Positions 9,045 through 16,883 of a stretch of 64,000 bases of DNA are shown piece after piece. The position numbers were made by a program, and so were the translations under genes. The notes below the pieces were generated by a model that was given only the letters and a program-made list of their open reading frames with translations, was not told the DNA's origin and did no database searches. The stretch is from assembly GCF_030053345.1 (NCBI RefSeq), contig NZ_JASGBP010000004.1:1-64000 (forward strand). The letters run 5' to 3'. The stretch comes from Flavobacterium sedimenticola. Its GTDB lineage: Bacteria; Bacteroidota; Bacteroidia; Flavobacteriales; Flavobacteriaceae. Each line of letters begins with the position of its first letter. Position 1 is the first letter of the stretch.

Positions 9045-10508
9045 ATGGGCATCGTTGTCAATCAATCCATCAAAAACACCATCATTACCTATATTGGTTT
9101 TGCGATTGGCGCCGCAAATACGCTGTTGATGTATCCGCATTTTTTAGGCGAGACATTTTACGGACTAACCGGTTACATTTTATCCTCGGCCAATATAATT
9201 TTCCCGCTGATGGCTTTTGGAGTGCACAACACCTTGGTCAAATTCTTTTCGCAATACCAAACTGAAAAAGAAAAAAGCGAGTTTCTCACGTTTGTGATGG
9301 TCTTACCGCTTATCGTATTAGTGCCGTTATTGCTTGTCGGTAGCTTCTTTTACCACGACATCGCTTCCTTTTTTTCGCGCAAAAATCCCATCATCTACGA
9401 CTACTTTTGGCAAATTCCGGTCATTGGTTTGTGTATGGGCTATTTTGAAATTTTCTATGCTTGGGTCAAAGTGCACATGCAATCGGTTTTCGGGAGTTTT
9501 GTGAAAGAAATTTTACTGCGTATTTTTATCACGGTCTTTTTGTTTGCCGTGTATTACGGCATTATATCCGCCGAAACTTTTGTCGATATCCTGATGGGCA
9601 TTTATTTGCTTACCACCTTGGTCATGTTGTTTTATGCCAATAGAGTACAACCGATACAATTTTCGTTTAAAATGCCGCATAACGGCAAAGCCGTACTCAC
9701 CTATTCACTGTTTATCATTCTCTCCGGAAGTATTGCCAATATGCTGCTCGACATCGATAAAAACATGATTGGCCAGTATATCAAAATTGAAAATATCGCT
9801 TATTATTCGGTGGCTATTTTTATTGCTACGGTAATATCGGTACCGAGCAGAGCCATGCATCAAATTACGTATCCCATTACGGCCAAATTGATGACCGAAG
9901 GCAAACACGATGAACTGAACGATTTGTATAAAAAGACGTCTATCTCGTTGCAAATTGTTGGTGGTTTGGTATTTGTAGGCATATTGGTGAACATCAACCA
10001 ATTGTACCTGCTGTTGCCCGAAAACTATCGCGGCGGTGTTTTTGTGGTTTTTGTAATTGGTCTTTCCAAATATTTCGATTTACTGTTGGGTAACAACAAC
10101 GCCATTATTTTCAACTCCAAATATTACAAAGCCGTTTTGTTTCTGGGCTTGTTATTGGCCTTTTTAGCCGTAACGCTTAACATGTATTTTATTCCGAGAT
10201 ATTTCATCAACGGGGCGGCTATGGCGACCTTAATATCGATTATGCTGTACAGCATCGCCAAATTGTTGTTTGTGGTATTCAAAATGAATTTGTATCCGTT
10301 TACCCTCAAAAATCTCTACGCATTTGGTATCGGTTTGATTTGCTTCTTTGCGTTTTACTATTGGGAATTTCCGTTTCACCCGATTCCGAATATCCTTCTA
10401 AAATCGATACTCGTTTCCGTAATGTATGTCGGATTAATCTATAAAGCCAAACTTTCAGCCGAAATCAATTCGGTAATTGCCACTACTTTGAAAAGAATCG
10501 GCTTGTAA
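9045..10508 (+). CDS. Wzx-like polysaccharide flippase (MATE/MVF superfamily)
   Basis: A 487-residue integral membrane protein with about 12-14 hydrophobic helices throughout and no signal peptide. The N-terminus (NTIITYIGFAIGAANTLLMYPHFLGETFYGLTGYI) and the helix pairs with interior polar residues match the lipopolysaccharide-biosynthesis (RfbX/Wzx) flippase family, which moves undecaprenyl-linked oligosaccharides across the inner membrane. Position after YfhO and GT4 genes supports that role. The ATG at 9045 directly follows the heptamer array. Confidence 0.85.
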   Translation: MGIVVNQSIKNTIITYIGFAIGAANTLLMYPHFLGETFYGLTGYILSSANIIFPLMAFGVHNTLVKFFSQYQTEKEKSEFLTFVMVLPLIVLVPLLLVGSFFYHDIASFFSRKNPIIYDYFWQIPVIGLCMGYFEIFYAWVKVHMQSVFGSFVKEILLRIFITVFLFAVYYGIISAETFVDILMGIYLLTTLVMLFYANRVQPIQFSFKMPHNGKAVLTYSLFIILSGSIANMLLDIDKNMIGQYIKIENIAYYSVAIFIATVISVPSRAMHQITYPITAKLMTEGKHDELNDLYKKTSISLQIVGGLVFVGILVNINQLYLLLPENYRGGVFVVFVIGLSKYFDLLLGNNNAIIFNSKYYKAVLFLGLLLAFLAVTLNMYFIPRYFINGAAMATLISIMLYSIAKLLFVVFKMNLYPFTLKNLYAFGIGLICFFAFYYWEFPFHPIPNILLKSILVSVMYVGLIYKAKLSAEINSVIATTLKRIGL

Positions 10509-10539
10509 TTTTTTGTATTTTTACTGTAAATACAATACC

Positions 10540-10923
10540 ATGACATCCTTTAAAAAAGTAATCCTCGGTTTGTTTTTAAGCTCTTTCATCGGCTATTTGG
10601 AATGGGCGAAACAAAGTGAATTCATTGTGCAAATTGAGTTCGATTTGTTGCGAAAAATAAATCAATCGCCCGAAGCCTTTTTACATCCGTTTATTCTGAT
10701 TCCGCTGTTGGGTCAACTTATTTTAGTTTTTTCATTACTGATTGCCAAACCCAAAATGAGTTGGGTATTCATAGCCTCAACGGCAATAGCCTTGTTGTTT
10801 CTGATGTTGCTTTTGGTAGGTGTATTAAGTTGGAATCCGAAGATGATGTTGTTTACTTTGCCCTTTTTAGGCTGTTACAGCTATCTTCTTTTACAACGAA
10901 AAAAGATACAACTTTCCGCCTAG
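10540..10923 (+). CDS. Small four-helix membrane protein, function unknown
   Basis: A 127-residue protein starting MTSFKKVILGLFLSSF; this ATG is preferred to an upstream non-ATG start at 10513. Hydrophobic segments lie at about 7-22, 50-68, 72-92 and 96-113, with a short cytosolic tail (QRKKIQLSA). I recognise no family. It follows the flippase by 31 bp and could be read from the same transcript. Confidence 0.65.
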   Translation: MTSFKKVILGLFLSSFIGYLEWAKQSEFIVQIEFDLLRKINQSPEAFLHPFILIPLLGQLILVFSLLIAKPKMSWVFIASTAIALLFLMLLLVGVLSWNPKMMLFTLPFLGCYSYLLLQRKKIQLSA

Positions 10924-10925
10924 TG

Positions 10926-11048
10926 ATGATAGACTATCTTGACACAATAGCTTTTATGATTGGTTTTTGGTATGCCAAAAAACACGGTCGTGAGGCAGCA
11001 ACCAAAATAAAGGCACACTTTTCCGATAACCCACCTCAACAAAAATAA
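10926..11048 (+). CDS. Possible 40-residue small protein
   Basis: ATG at 10926 lies 2 bp after the TAG of the preceding gene (TAGTGATG), fitting termination-reinitiation. The TAA ends at 11048, 2 bp before the YciI gene ATG at 11051. The product starts MIDYLDTIAFMIGFWYAK, an amphipathic or hydrophobic helix, then a basic helix (KKHGREAATKIKAHF) and a polar tail. The exact packing between two genes and the helix-like composition argue for a gene; no homologue comes to mind. Confidence 0.45.
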   Translation: MIDYLDTIAFMIGFWYAKKHGREAATKIKAHFSDNPPQQK

Positions 11049-11050
11049 TC

Positions 11051-11503
11051 ATGAAAAAAATTCTCTTTTTCTTTTTAATCGCAACCGGTTACGGCATGGC
11101 TCAGGAAAACAATCCCGACTACGATGCCGCTTTGGCTCAGCAACTCAGCGCCGATGATTATGGCATGAAAACCTATGTGCTTTGCCTATTGAAAACCGGT
11201 TCCAACACCAATGCCACCAAAGAAGAACGCGCTCAATTGTTTGAAGGACACATGGCCAACATTAACAAATTAGCCGCTGAAGGCAAATTAGTAGTCGCCG
11301 GACCTTTTGGCAAAAACGATAAAAATTACCGCGGTGTTTTTATTTTCAATGTCAGTTCAATAGAAGAAGCCAACGCTTTAGTAGCTACCGATCCGGCGGT
11401 AAAAGCCCGTATTTTTGAAGCCGATATGACGCTTTGGTACAGCAGTGCCGCTTTGCAACAAGTCAATGTAATACACAACAAAGTGGCCAAGAAAAAAATA
11501 TAA
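11051..11503 (+). CDS. Secreted YciI-like protein
   Basis: A 150-residue protein with a signal peptide (MKKILFFFLIATGYGMAQ) followed by a YciI/dimeric-barrel domain (about 45-130). The motif EGHMANINKLAAEGKLVVAGPF is the YciI core with its conserved His and Gly-Pro-Phe; ADPAVK in YciI is ATDPAVKA here. YciI-like proteins are small dimeric barrels of mostly unknown function, some acting as dehydrochlorinase-like enzymes. Export to the periplasm is unusual for the family but recurs in Bacteroidota. 3 bp separate it from the next gene. Confidence 0.8.
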   Translation: MKKILFFFLIATGYGMAQENNPDYDAALAQQLSADDYGMKTYVLCLLKTGSNTNATKEERAQLFEGHMANINKLAAEGKLVVAGPFGKNDKNYRGVFIFNVSSIEEANALVATDPAVKARIFEADMTLWYSSAALQQVNVIHNKVAKKKI

Positions 11504-11506
11504 CAC

Positions 11507-11890
11507 ATGCTTCAAAAAGTACATCACGTAGCCGTGATTTGTTCGAATTATGAGATTTCAAAAAAGTTTTACACCGAAATCCTCGGATTGGAAATCATTC
11601 GGGAAGTATACCGAGCCGAACGCCAATCGTTTAAATTAGACTTAGCGCTTAACGGCATCTATATCCTCGAATTGTTTTCGTTCCCCAATCCGCCCCAAAG
11701 AGTATCGCGACCCGAAGCCGTCGGGTTACGACATTTGGCTTTTGAAGTCGGAAGTATAGAAAAAATCATAGCCCATTTAAACCAATTTCAAATAGCGTCA
11801 GAGCCCATTCGCATTGACGAATATACGGGAAAACGATTCACGTTCATCAATGACCCGGATGACTTACCGATTGAATTTTATGAAGCATAA
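11507..11890 (+). CDS. VOC family protein, YaeR/GloA2-like
   Basis: A 127-residue single-domain vicinal-oxygen-chelate protein. Candidate metal ligands are His6 or His7 (KVHHVAVIC), Glu in ILELFSF (about residue 54), His in GLRHLAFEV (about 76) and Glu in LPIEFYE (about 123), the usual H-E-H-E pattern. It most resembles the YaeR/GloA2 lactoylglutathione-lyase-like group. Substrate unknown. First of three VOC genes within 2.5 kb. Confidence 0.82.
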   Translation: MLQKVHHVAVICSNYEISKKFYTEILGLEIIREVYRAERQSFKLDLALNGIYILELFSFPNPPQRVSRPEAVGLRHLAFEVGSIEKIIAHLNQFQIASEPIRIDEYTGKRFTFINDPDDLPIEFYEA

Positions 11891-11942
11891 AGGACATCGG
11901 CAGCCTTGATTTTGTAACTTTACCCTTCCGCAAAAAATTCGG

Positions 11943-12308
11943 ATGATGAAAACGGTATACAAAACTATTGATGACTACATCACGCTTCAGGAGCAAAGTG
12001 TAAAACCGCTGTTGGAGACTATCCGTCGCACTATCAAGGAAACGGCTACCGAAGCAGAGGAATGCATCAGTTATCAAATGCCGGCATTCAAACAAAACGG
12101 CCCGTTGGTGTATTTTGCGGTCTACAAAAACCATATTGGCTTTTACCCGACCGGATCTGCCATTGCAGCGTTTCAAAAAGAGATTTCAGGCTATAAAAAT
12201 TCAAAAGGAGCCGTTCAGTTTCCGTTAGACCAGCCTATTCCAACCGATTTAATTCGCCGGATGGTTCAGTTTAAAAGAAATGAGAATTTAAAAAAAGTAA
12301 AGAAATGA
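11943..12308 (+). CDS. DUF1801 (YdhG/iron-chaperone-like) protein
   Basis: A 121-residue soluble protein. TIDDYITLQEQSVKPLLETIRRTIKETATEAEECISYQMPAFKQNG and HIGFYPTGSAIAAFQ carry the DUF1801 signature (amphipathic helix, then E-x-I-x-Y-x-M-P). Some members are called iron chaperones by analogy to frataxin. The stop overlaps the ATG of the next gene by 4 bp (ATGA), so the two are coupled. Confidence 0.82.
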   Translation: MMKTVYKTIDDYITLQEQSVKPLLETIRRTIKETATEAEECISYQMPAFKQNGPLVYFAVYKNHIGFYPTGSAIAAFQKEISGYKNSKGAVQFPLDQPIPTDLIRRMVQFKRNENLKKVKK

Positions 12309-13150
12309 AAAAACTAACATTCAGCATCGCTATTCATGCTCCTAAAGAAAAAGTTTGGTATTCGCTTTGGGATGAAGAAAATTATCAAGATTGGACCAGT
12401 GCCTTCTGCGAGGGTTCTTTCGTCATTTCCGATTGGAACGAAGGCAGCAAAATTTATTTTCTCTCGTCGAGCGGCGATGGCATGAATTCTAAAATTGTTT
12501 TAAAGAGACCTTTTGAAAGCATGGTTTTTCAACATATAGGCGACATCGCTAATTATGAAGAACAGCCTATAACCATAGAAACACAATCGTGGTCGGGTTC
12601 GGAAGAGCGTTATGATTTGAGCGAAAACAACGGCCTAACCACCGTTAACGTCTCCGTCGATGTCGTCGAAAAGTACATAGACTATTTTAATGAGGCGTTC
12701 CCGAAAGCTTTGGAAAGGGTAAAAAACATAGCCGAAAGTGACACCAAAAGCATTACGGTAAAAATCACACTCAAAACTTCATTAGAAGAAGCATGGGAGA
12801 AGTTCACACAACCACAGCATATTGTGCATTGGAATTTTGCCTCGCCCGATTGGCATTGCCCCAAAGCAGAGAACCATTTGGAAACCGGAAAAGATTTCCT
12901 TTATACCATGGCCGCTAAAGACGGTAGTGTGCGTTTTGATTTTACCGGAACCTACCGGGAAGTCATACCGCACAAAAAAGTAGTATACACCATTGCCGAC
13001 GGCAGAAAAGTAACCGTAAAATTTGACCGGATGGACCACAACGTAATTGTGACTGAAAATTTTGAACCCGAACATCAAAATCCGGTCGACCTGCAACGTG
13101 GCGGCTGGCAAGCCATATTGGACAATTTTAAAAAATATGTTGAACAATAA
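12305..13150 (+). CDS. Tandem SRPBCC (AHSA1/START-like) protein
   Basis: A 281-residue protein with two copies of the SRPBCC fold. Copy 1 is at about 1-140 (FSIAIHAPKEKVWYSLWDEENYQDW). Copy 2 is at about 142-281 (ITVKITLKTSLEEAWEKFTQPQHIVHW, then the C-terminal helix GGWQAILDNFKKYV typical of AHSA1 proteins). Both have the helix-grip start. The fold binds hydrophobic ligands or Hsp90-like partners; the ligand here is unknown. Overlaps the DUF1801 gene by 4 bp. Confidence 0.83.
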   Translation: MKKLTFSIAIHAPKEKVWYSLWDEENYQDWTSAFCEGSFVISDWNEGSKIYFLSSSGDGMNSKIVLKRPFESMVFQHIGDIANYEEQPITIETQSWSGSEERYDLSENNGLTTVNVSVDVVEKYIDYFNEAFPKALERVKNIAESDTKSITVKITLKTSLEEAWEKFTQPQHIVHWNFASPDWHCPKAENHLETGKDFLYTMAAKDGSVRFDFTGTYREVIPHKKVVYTIADGRKVTVKFDRMDHNVIVTENFEPEHQNPVDLQRGGWQAILDNFKKYVEQ

Positions 13151-13161
13151 CGTTTTTAATT

Positions 13162-13581
13162 ATGACCAAAGAAATATGGCTCAACCTTCCGGTAAAAGAT
13201 GTCTTAAAATCGAGAGCCTTTTATGAGCAAATAGGATTTACTTTTAATCCGAATGACAACCCGTACGACAGCACCATGCAGTGTATGTTTGTTGGTCAAA
13301 AGAATTTTGTAGTGATGCTCTTTCCGGAAGAGACCTTGCAAAAATTTTCTCGTATTGACCTCAACGATCGGTCTACTACTTCTCAGTTTTTGATTTCTAT
13401 AGATGCCGAAAGTCGCGAAGAAATAGACCACTTAACCGCCAAAGCCAAAGCGGCCGGTGCCACTATTTTTGCCGAACCTGAAGAAATTCAAGGATGGATG
13501 TACGGCAGTGGTTTCACTGATTTAGACGGTCATCGGTGGAATACACTTTATATGGATCATACTAAAATGCCCAAAGAGTAA
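13162..13581 (+). CDS. VOC family protein (glyoxalase/extradiol-like)
   Basis: A 139-residue VOC protein. It starts MTKEIWLNLPVKDVLKSRAFYEQIGF, with no His at the first metal position, and ends GSGFTDLDGHRWNTLYMD. The DGHRW motif is typical of VOC proteins that lack one or more metal ligands, so it may bind rather than convert its ligand. It follows the SRPBCC gene by 11 bp. Confidence 0.8.
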   Translation: MTKEIWLNLPVKDVLKSRAFYEQIGFTFNPNDNPYDSTMQCMFVGQKNFVVMLFPEETLQKFSRIDLNDRSTTSQFLISIDAESREEIDHLTAKAKAAGATIFAEPEEIQGWMYGSGFTDLDGHRWNTLYMDHTKMPKE

Positions 13582-13608
13582 AAATTAATAAATCCTAATT
13601 CAATAAAA

Positions 13609-14043
13609 ATGACACAAGTTAATCCTTACCTAATTTTTAACGGGACCTGCGAAGCGGCGTTCTTATTTTACCAATCGGTATTCGGAGGGGAGTTTCCTTA
13701 TATGGGAAAGTTCAAAGACATGCCGCCCAGTGAAAATTGTCCACCGCCTTCAGCAGAAGATGCCAACCGCATCATGCACGTTTCCTTGCCTATCGGGAAC
13801 ACCATTTTAATGGGAAGCGACAGTACCTCGCAAAGTGGTGATGTGGTAATAGGCAGCAATGTTTCGGTTTCTATCAACACCGACAGTCGTGCCGAAGCCG
13901 ACCGTTTGTTTAACGGTTTGTCGGCCGGCGGAACAATCATCATGCCTATGGAAAGTACTTTTTGGGGTGCCTATTTCGGCATGTTTACCGATAAATTCGG
14001 AATTCACTGGATGGTGAATTTTGATGAAAATCCGCATAAATAA
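13609..14043 (+). CDS. VOC family protein, PhnB-like
   Basis: A 144-residue protein with the PhnB signature (NPYLIFNGTCEAAFLFYQSVFGG) and the end WGAYFGMFTDKFGIHWMVNF. PhnB-like proteins form domain-swapped VOC dimers, and most have no known reaction. It lies 27 bp after the second VOC gene and probably shares its transcript. Confidence 0.83.
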   Translation: MTQVNPYLIFNGTCEAAFLFYQSVFGGEFPYMGKFKDMPPSENCPPPSAEDANRIMHVSLPIGNTILMGSDSTSQSGDVVIGSNVSVSINTDSRAEADRLFNGLSAGGTIIMPMESTFWGAYFGMFTDKFGIHWMVNFDENPHK

Positions 14044-14112
14044 TGCTGTAAATAATAGCCAGCGCATATACTATTTTGAATCGTGTTGCGTTATTAGAAG
14101 AAAGCAAACCCC

Positions 14113-14739
14113 ATGAAAAAAAAATTGGTATTTCTTCTGTTGTTTATTGGTGCTCTATGTAGTTACAAAACCATCGACACTCATTACAAGCGCCATCACA
14201 AACCAAAAGCCGATGTTTCCAAAACCCATACTATGGCACAGGAAGCCTTGGCTTTTTGTAAAAAGAACGGCTACAATTCCGATTTTTGTATTCTCATCGA
14301 CATGAGTATTCATTCGGGACTCAATCGTTTTTTTGTGTATGATTTTACCAAGAATACCATCAGCCATAAAATGCTCGTGGGTCACGGTTGCTGCGATTAT
14401 CCGTGGAGTCAGGATTGGTCGAAAAGCAATCCTACTTTTAGCAATGTCGATGGCAGTCACTGTTCGGCTTTGGGCAAATACAAAATAGGAAAAAGAGCGT
14501 GGAGTGATTGGGGCATCCATGTCAAATACGTGCTCCACGGATTGGAGCCGACCAATAGTAATGCCGAATCACGTTATATTGTATTTCATTCTTGGGAAAA
14601 AGTAGCCGACACCGAAACCTATCCCATCGGAACACCCGAGGGCTGGGGTTGTCCAACCATCTCAAACGCCAATATGAAAAAAATAGACCCCATACTCAAA
14701 GCCAGTGCACAACCGGTTTTGATGTGGATTTATAAGTAA
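14113..14739 (+). CDS. Murein L,D-transpeptidase catalytic-domain (YkuD_2) protein
   Basis: A 208-residue exported protein with an N-terminal hydrophobic segment (KKKLVFLLLFIGALCSY). The catalytic-domain features of the YkuD_2 group are present: DMSIHSGLNRFFVYD, GCCDYPWSQD, a His in IVFHSWE and the nucleophile motif GWGCPTIS near the C-terminus. Such enzymes form or edit 3-3 peptidoglycan cross-links, or anchor proteins. It is followed at once by a strong bidirectional terminator. Confidence 0.83.
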   Translation: MKKKLVFLLLFIGALCSYKTIDTHYKRHHKPKADVSKTHTMAQEALAFCKKNGYNSDFCILIDMSIHSGLNRFFVYDFTKNTISHKMLVGHGCCDYPWSQDWSKSNPTFSNVDGSHCSALGKYKIGKRAWSDWGIHVKYVLHGLEPTNSNAESRYIVFHSWEKVADTETYPIGTPEGWGCPTISNANMKKIDPILKASAQPVLMWIYK

Positions 14740-14767
14740 AAACCCTTTCCGACGGAAAGGGTTTTTA
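14738..14767. terminator. Bidirectional intrinsic terminator
   Basis: AACCCTTTCC-GAC-GGAAAGGGTT hairpin with A-run and T-run flanks, between the convergent L,D-transpeptidase and glmM genes. Confidence 0.9.
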
Positions 14768-14783
14768 TGTTTTCTGTTTCAGA

Positions 14784-16184
14784 TTATATTCCTGCTACTG
14801 CTTTGATTTCGTTGACAATTCTAACCGCCAATGTATCTGCAGCTTCTTGTGTTGGTGCTTCGGTGTAAATACGAATAATCGGTTCGGTGTTGGATTTTCG
14901 CAAATGCACCCATTCGGTAGCAAAATCAACTTTTACCCCATCAATCGTAGATAGTGAGCTTGTCGAACTATCGTTTTTGTATTTCTCTGTCATCGCCGCT
15001 AAAATCGCATCCACATCAATTTGCGGTGTCAATTCGATTTTGTTTTTACTCATGTAATATTGCGGATAGGACGCTCTCAATTCGGCCACCGTCATATCTA
15101 AACCGGCTAAGTGCGTTAAAAACAAAGCCACACCTACCAAACTGTCGCGACCGTAATGTAATTCCGGATAGATAATCCCGCCGTTTCCTTCGCCGCCAAT
15201 AATAGCATGGGTCGCTTTCATCAGTTCCACTACATTCACTTCGCCCACGGCGCTGGCTTGGTAACTGCCACCGTGTTGCACCGTAATATCGCGTAAAGCT
15301 CTGGAGGAGGACATATTGGAAACCGTATTGCCCGGCGTTTTACTTAAAACATAATCGGCAACGGCTACCAATGTATATTCTTCACCAAACATTTCACCAT
15401 CGTTAGAAATGAATGCCAATCTATCGACATCAGGGTCTACTACAATCCCAAAATCGGCTTTTTCTTCAACCACCAATTTACAAATGTCACCCAAGTGTTC
15501 TTTCAAAGGTTCCGGATTGTGCGGAAAATGGCCGTTCGGTTCGCAATACAATTTTACACACTCCACGCCCATTTGTTCCAGCAATTTCGGAATGATGATA
15601 CCGCCCGAAGAGTTCACACCATCCACCACTACTTTGAATTTCCTTTTAGCCACGGCATCGGCATCCACCAACGGCAACGCTAAAACCTCATCGATGTGAA
15701 TATCCATGTAAGCATCATTGATGGTGATCTCGCCCAAATTGTCCACCTCGGAAAAATCAAACGCTTCCGACTCCGCAATTTGAAGGATTAACTCTCCTTC
15801 TTTTCCACTTAAAAATTCCCCTTTTTCATTCAACAATTTCAAAGCATTCCATTGCTTCGGATTGTGAGAGGCCGTTAAAATAATACCGCCATCCGCTTGT
15901 TCCAACGGCACTGCCACTTCCACTGTTGGTGTGGTTGACAACCCCAAATCGATGACATCAATCCCCAATCCGATTAAGGTATGAACCACCAAATTGTGAA
16001 TCATAGGTCCCGAAATACGGGCATCGCGACCGATAACTACTTTTAGTTTTTCTTTTTGAATATTGTTTTTAAGGAACATACCATAGGCCGAAGCAAATTT
16101 CACGGCATCAACCGGTGTTAAATTATCGCCTACCTTCCCGCCGATAGTACCACGGATTCCCGATATTGATTTTATGAGTGTCAT
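14784..16184 (-). CDS. glmM: Phosphoglucosamine mutase
   Basis: A 466-residue alpha-D-phosphohexomutase converting glucosamine-6-phosphate to glucosamine-1-phosphate for UDP-GlcNAc synthesis. SISGIRGTIGG is at the N-terminus, the phosphoserine loop is ILTASHNPKQWNALK (about residues 98-112), the Mg2+ loop is VDPDVDRLAF (about 250-260), the sugar loop is GEGNGG, and the phosphate-binding loop RKSNTEPIIRIY is at about 425-435. Residues about 405-412 (DSSTSSLS) are encoded by a palindromic repeat found between genes elsewhere in the window; the frame is kept. Divergent from the ACP phosphodiesterase gene. Confidence 0.93.
   Translation of the reverse strand: MTLIKSISGIRGTIGGKVGDNLTPVDAVKFASAYGMFLKNNIQKEKLKVVIGRDARISGPMIHNLVVHTLIGLGIDVIDLGLSTTPTVEVAVPLEQADGGIILTASHNPKQWNALKLLNEKGEFLSGKEGELILQIAESEAFDFSEVDNLGEITINDAYMDIHIDEVLALPLVDADAVAKRKFKVVVDGVNSSGGIIIPKLLEQMGVECVKLYCEPNGHFPHNPEPLKEHLGDICKLVVEEKADFGIVVDPDVDRLAFISNDGEMFGEEYTLVAVADYVLSKTPGNTVSNMSSSRALRDITVQHGGSYQASAVGEVNVVELMKATHAIIGGEGNGGIIYPELHYGRDSLVGVALFLTHLAGLDMTVAELRASYPQYYMSKNKIELTPQIDVDAILAAMTEKYKNDSSTSSLSTIDGVKVDFATEWVHLRKSNTEPIIRIYTEAPTQEAADTLAVRIVNEIKAVAGI
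14950..14972 (-). repeat. Palindromic repeat (core TCGACAAGCTC) inside glmM
   Basis: Perfect 6-bp arms (GATAGT/ACTATC) around the 11-bp core TCGACAAGCTC on the minus strand. The same core occurs in intergenic copies at 32091 and 42044, and a variant at 32193. Confidence 0.75.
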
Positions 16185-16222
16185 TGCAATTGTAAATTTT
16201 TAACTGTTATTTTTATAGTATA

Positions 16223-16230
16223 CAAATATA
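16223..16230 (-). promoter_or_regulatory. Possible -7 box (TATATTTG) for glmM
   Basis: It matches TAnnTTTG on the minus strand, 38 bp before the glmM ATG at 16184. No clean TTTG is found at the -33 distance. Confidence 0.4.
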
Positions 16231-16252
16231 GAGATTGCCATTTCCCGAATCT

Positions 16253-16287
16253 AATTTAAAATTCAAAATTTATAATTTAAAATTACT
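16253..16287 (+). repeat. Heptamer array (AATTTAA units)
   Basis: Five 7-bp units (AATTTAA, AATTCAA, AATTTAT, AATTTAA, AATTACT) ending 11 bp before the ATG of the ACP phosphodiesterase gene. Confidence 0.7.
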
Positions 16288-16298
16288 AAATTAGGCAC

Positions 16299-16883
16299 AT
16301 GAACTTCTTAGCCCATATTTATCTTTCCGGTGAAAACGATTTGGTCAAAATCGGGAATTTCATGGCGGATAGCGTTCGCGGGCATCAATATGAAAATTAT
16401 CCCGAAGAAATCCGTAAGGGCATTTTGCTGCATCGTTCCATCGACAGCTTTACCGATATGCACCCGATTTACAGGCAAAGCAAACATCGCTTGCATGAAA
16501 AATACGGTCACTACTCGGGTGTTATTATGGATATCTTTTACGATCATTTTTTAGCTAAAAACTGGGGGAACTATTCCGAGGAAAAACTCGAGGTGTATGC
16601 TGATACCTTTTACCATTTGCTCGATGCGCATTATGATATTTTAACCGAAAGAACCAAAGGCATGTTGCCTTACATGGTAGGCCGGAATTGGTTGGTAAGT
16701 TATGCTACACTGGAAGGCTTGGAAATGATTATGTTTCAAATGGACCATCGTACCAAAAACCGCGTGGCCATGCACGAATCTATCGTAGAGCTGAAACAAT
16801 TTTACACCGAATTTGAGCAAGAATTCTTTTTGTTTTTTGATGAACTGCAACAGCATTGCCTGGAAAAATTAGCGCAATTATGA
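16299..16883 (+). CDS. Acyl carrier protein phosphodiesterase (AcpH/DUF479)
   Basis: A 194-residue HD-like enzyme. MNFLAHIYLSGENDLVKIGNFMADSVRG, LLHRSIDSFTD, YGHYSGVIMDIFYDHFLAKNW and the C-terminal helix follow the AcpH layout with its conserved His and Asp residues. AcpH removes the 4'-phosphopantetheine arm of ACP. Its last codons overlap the ATG of the gamma-glutamyltransferase gene by 4 bp. Confidence 0.87.
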   Translation: MNFLAHIYLSGENDLVKIGNFMADSVRGHQYENYPEEIRKGILLHRSIDSFTDMHPIYRQSKHRLHEKYGHYSGVIMDIFYDHFLAKNWGNYSEEKLEVYADTFYHLLDAHYDILTERTKGMLPYMVGRNWLVSYATLEGLEMIMFQMDHRTKNRVAMHESIVELKQFYTEFEQEFFLFFDELQQHCLEKLAQL

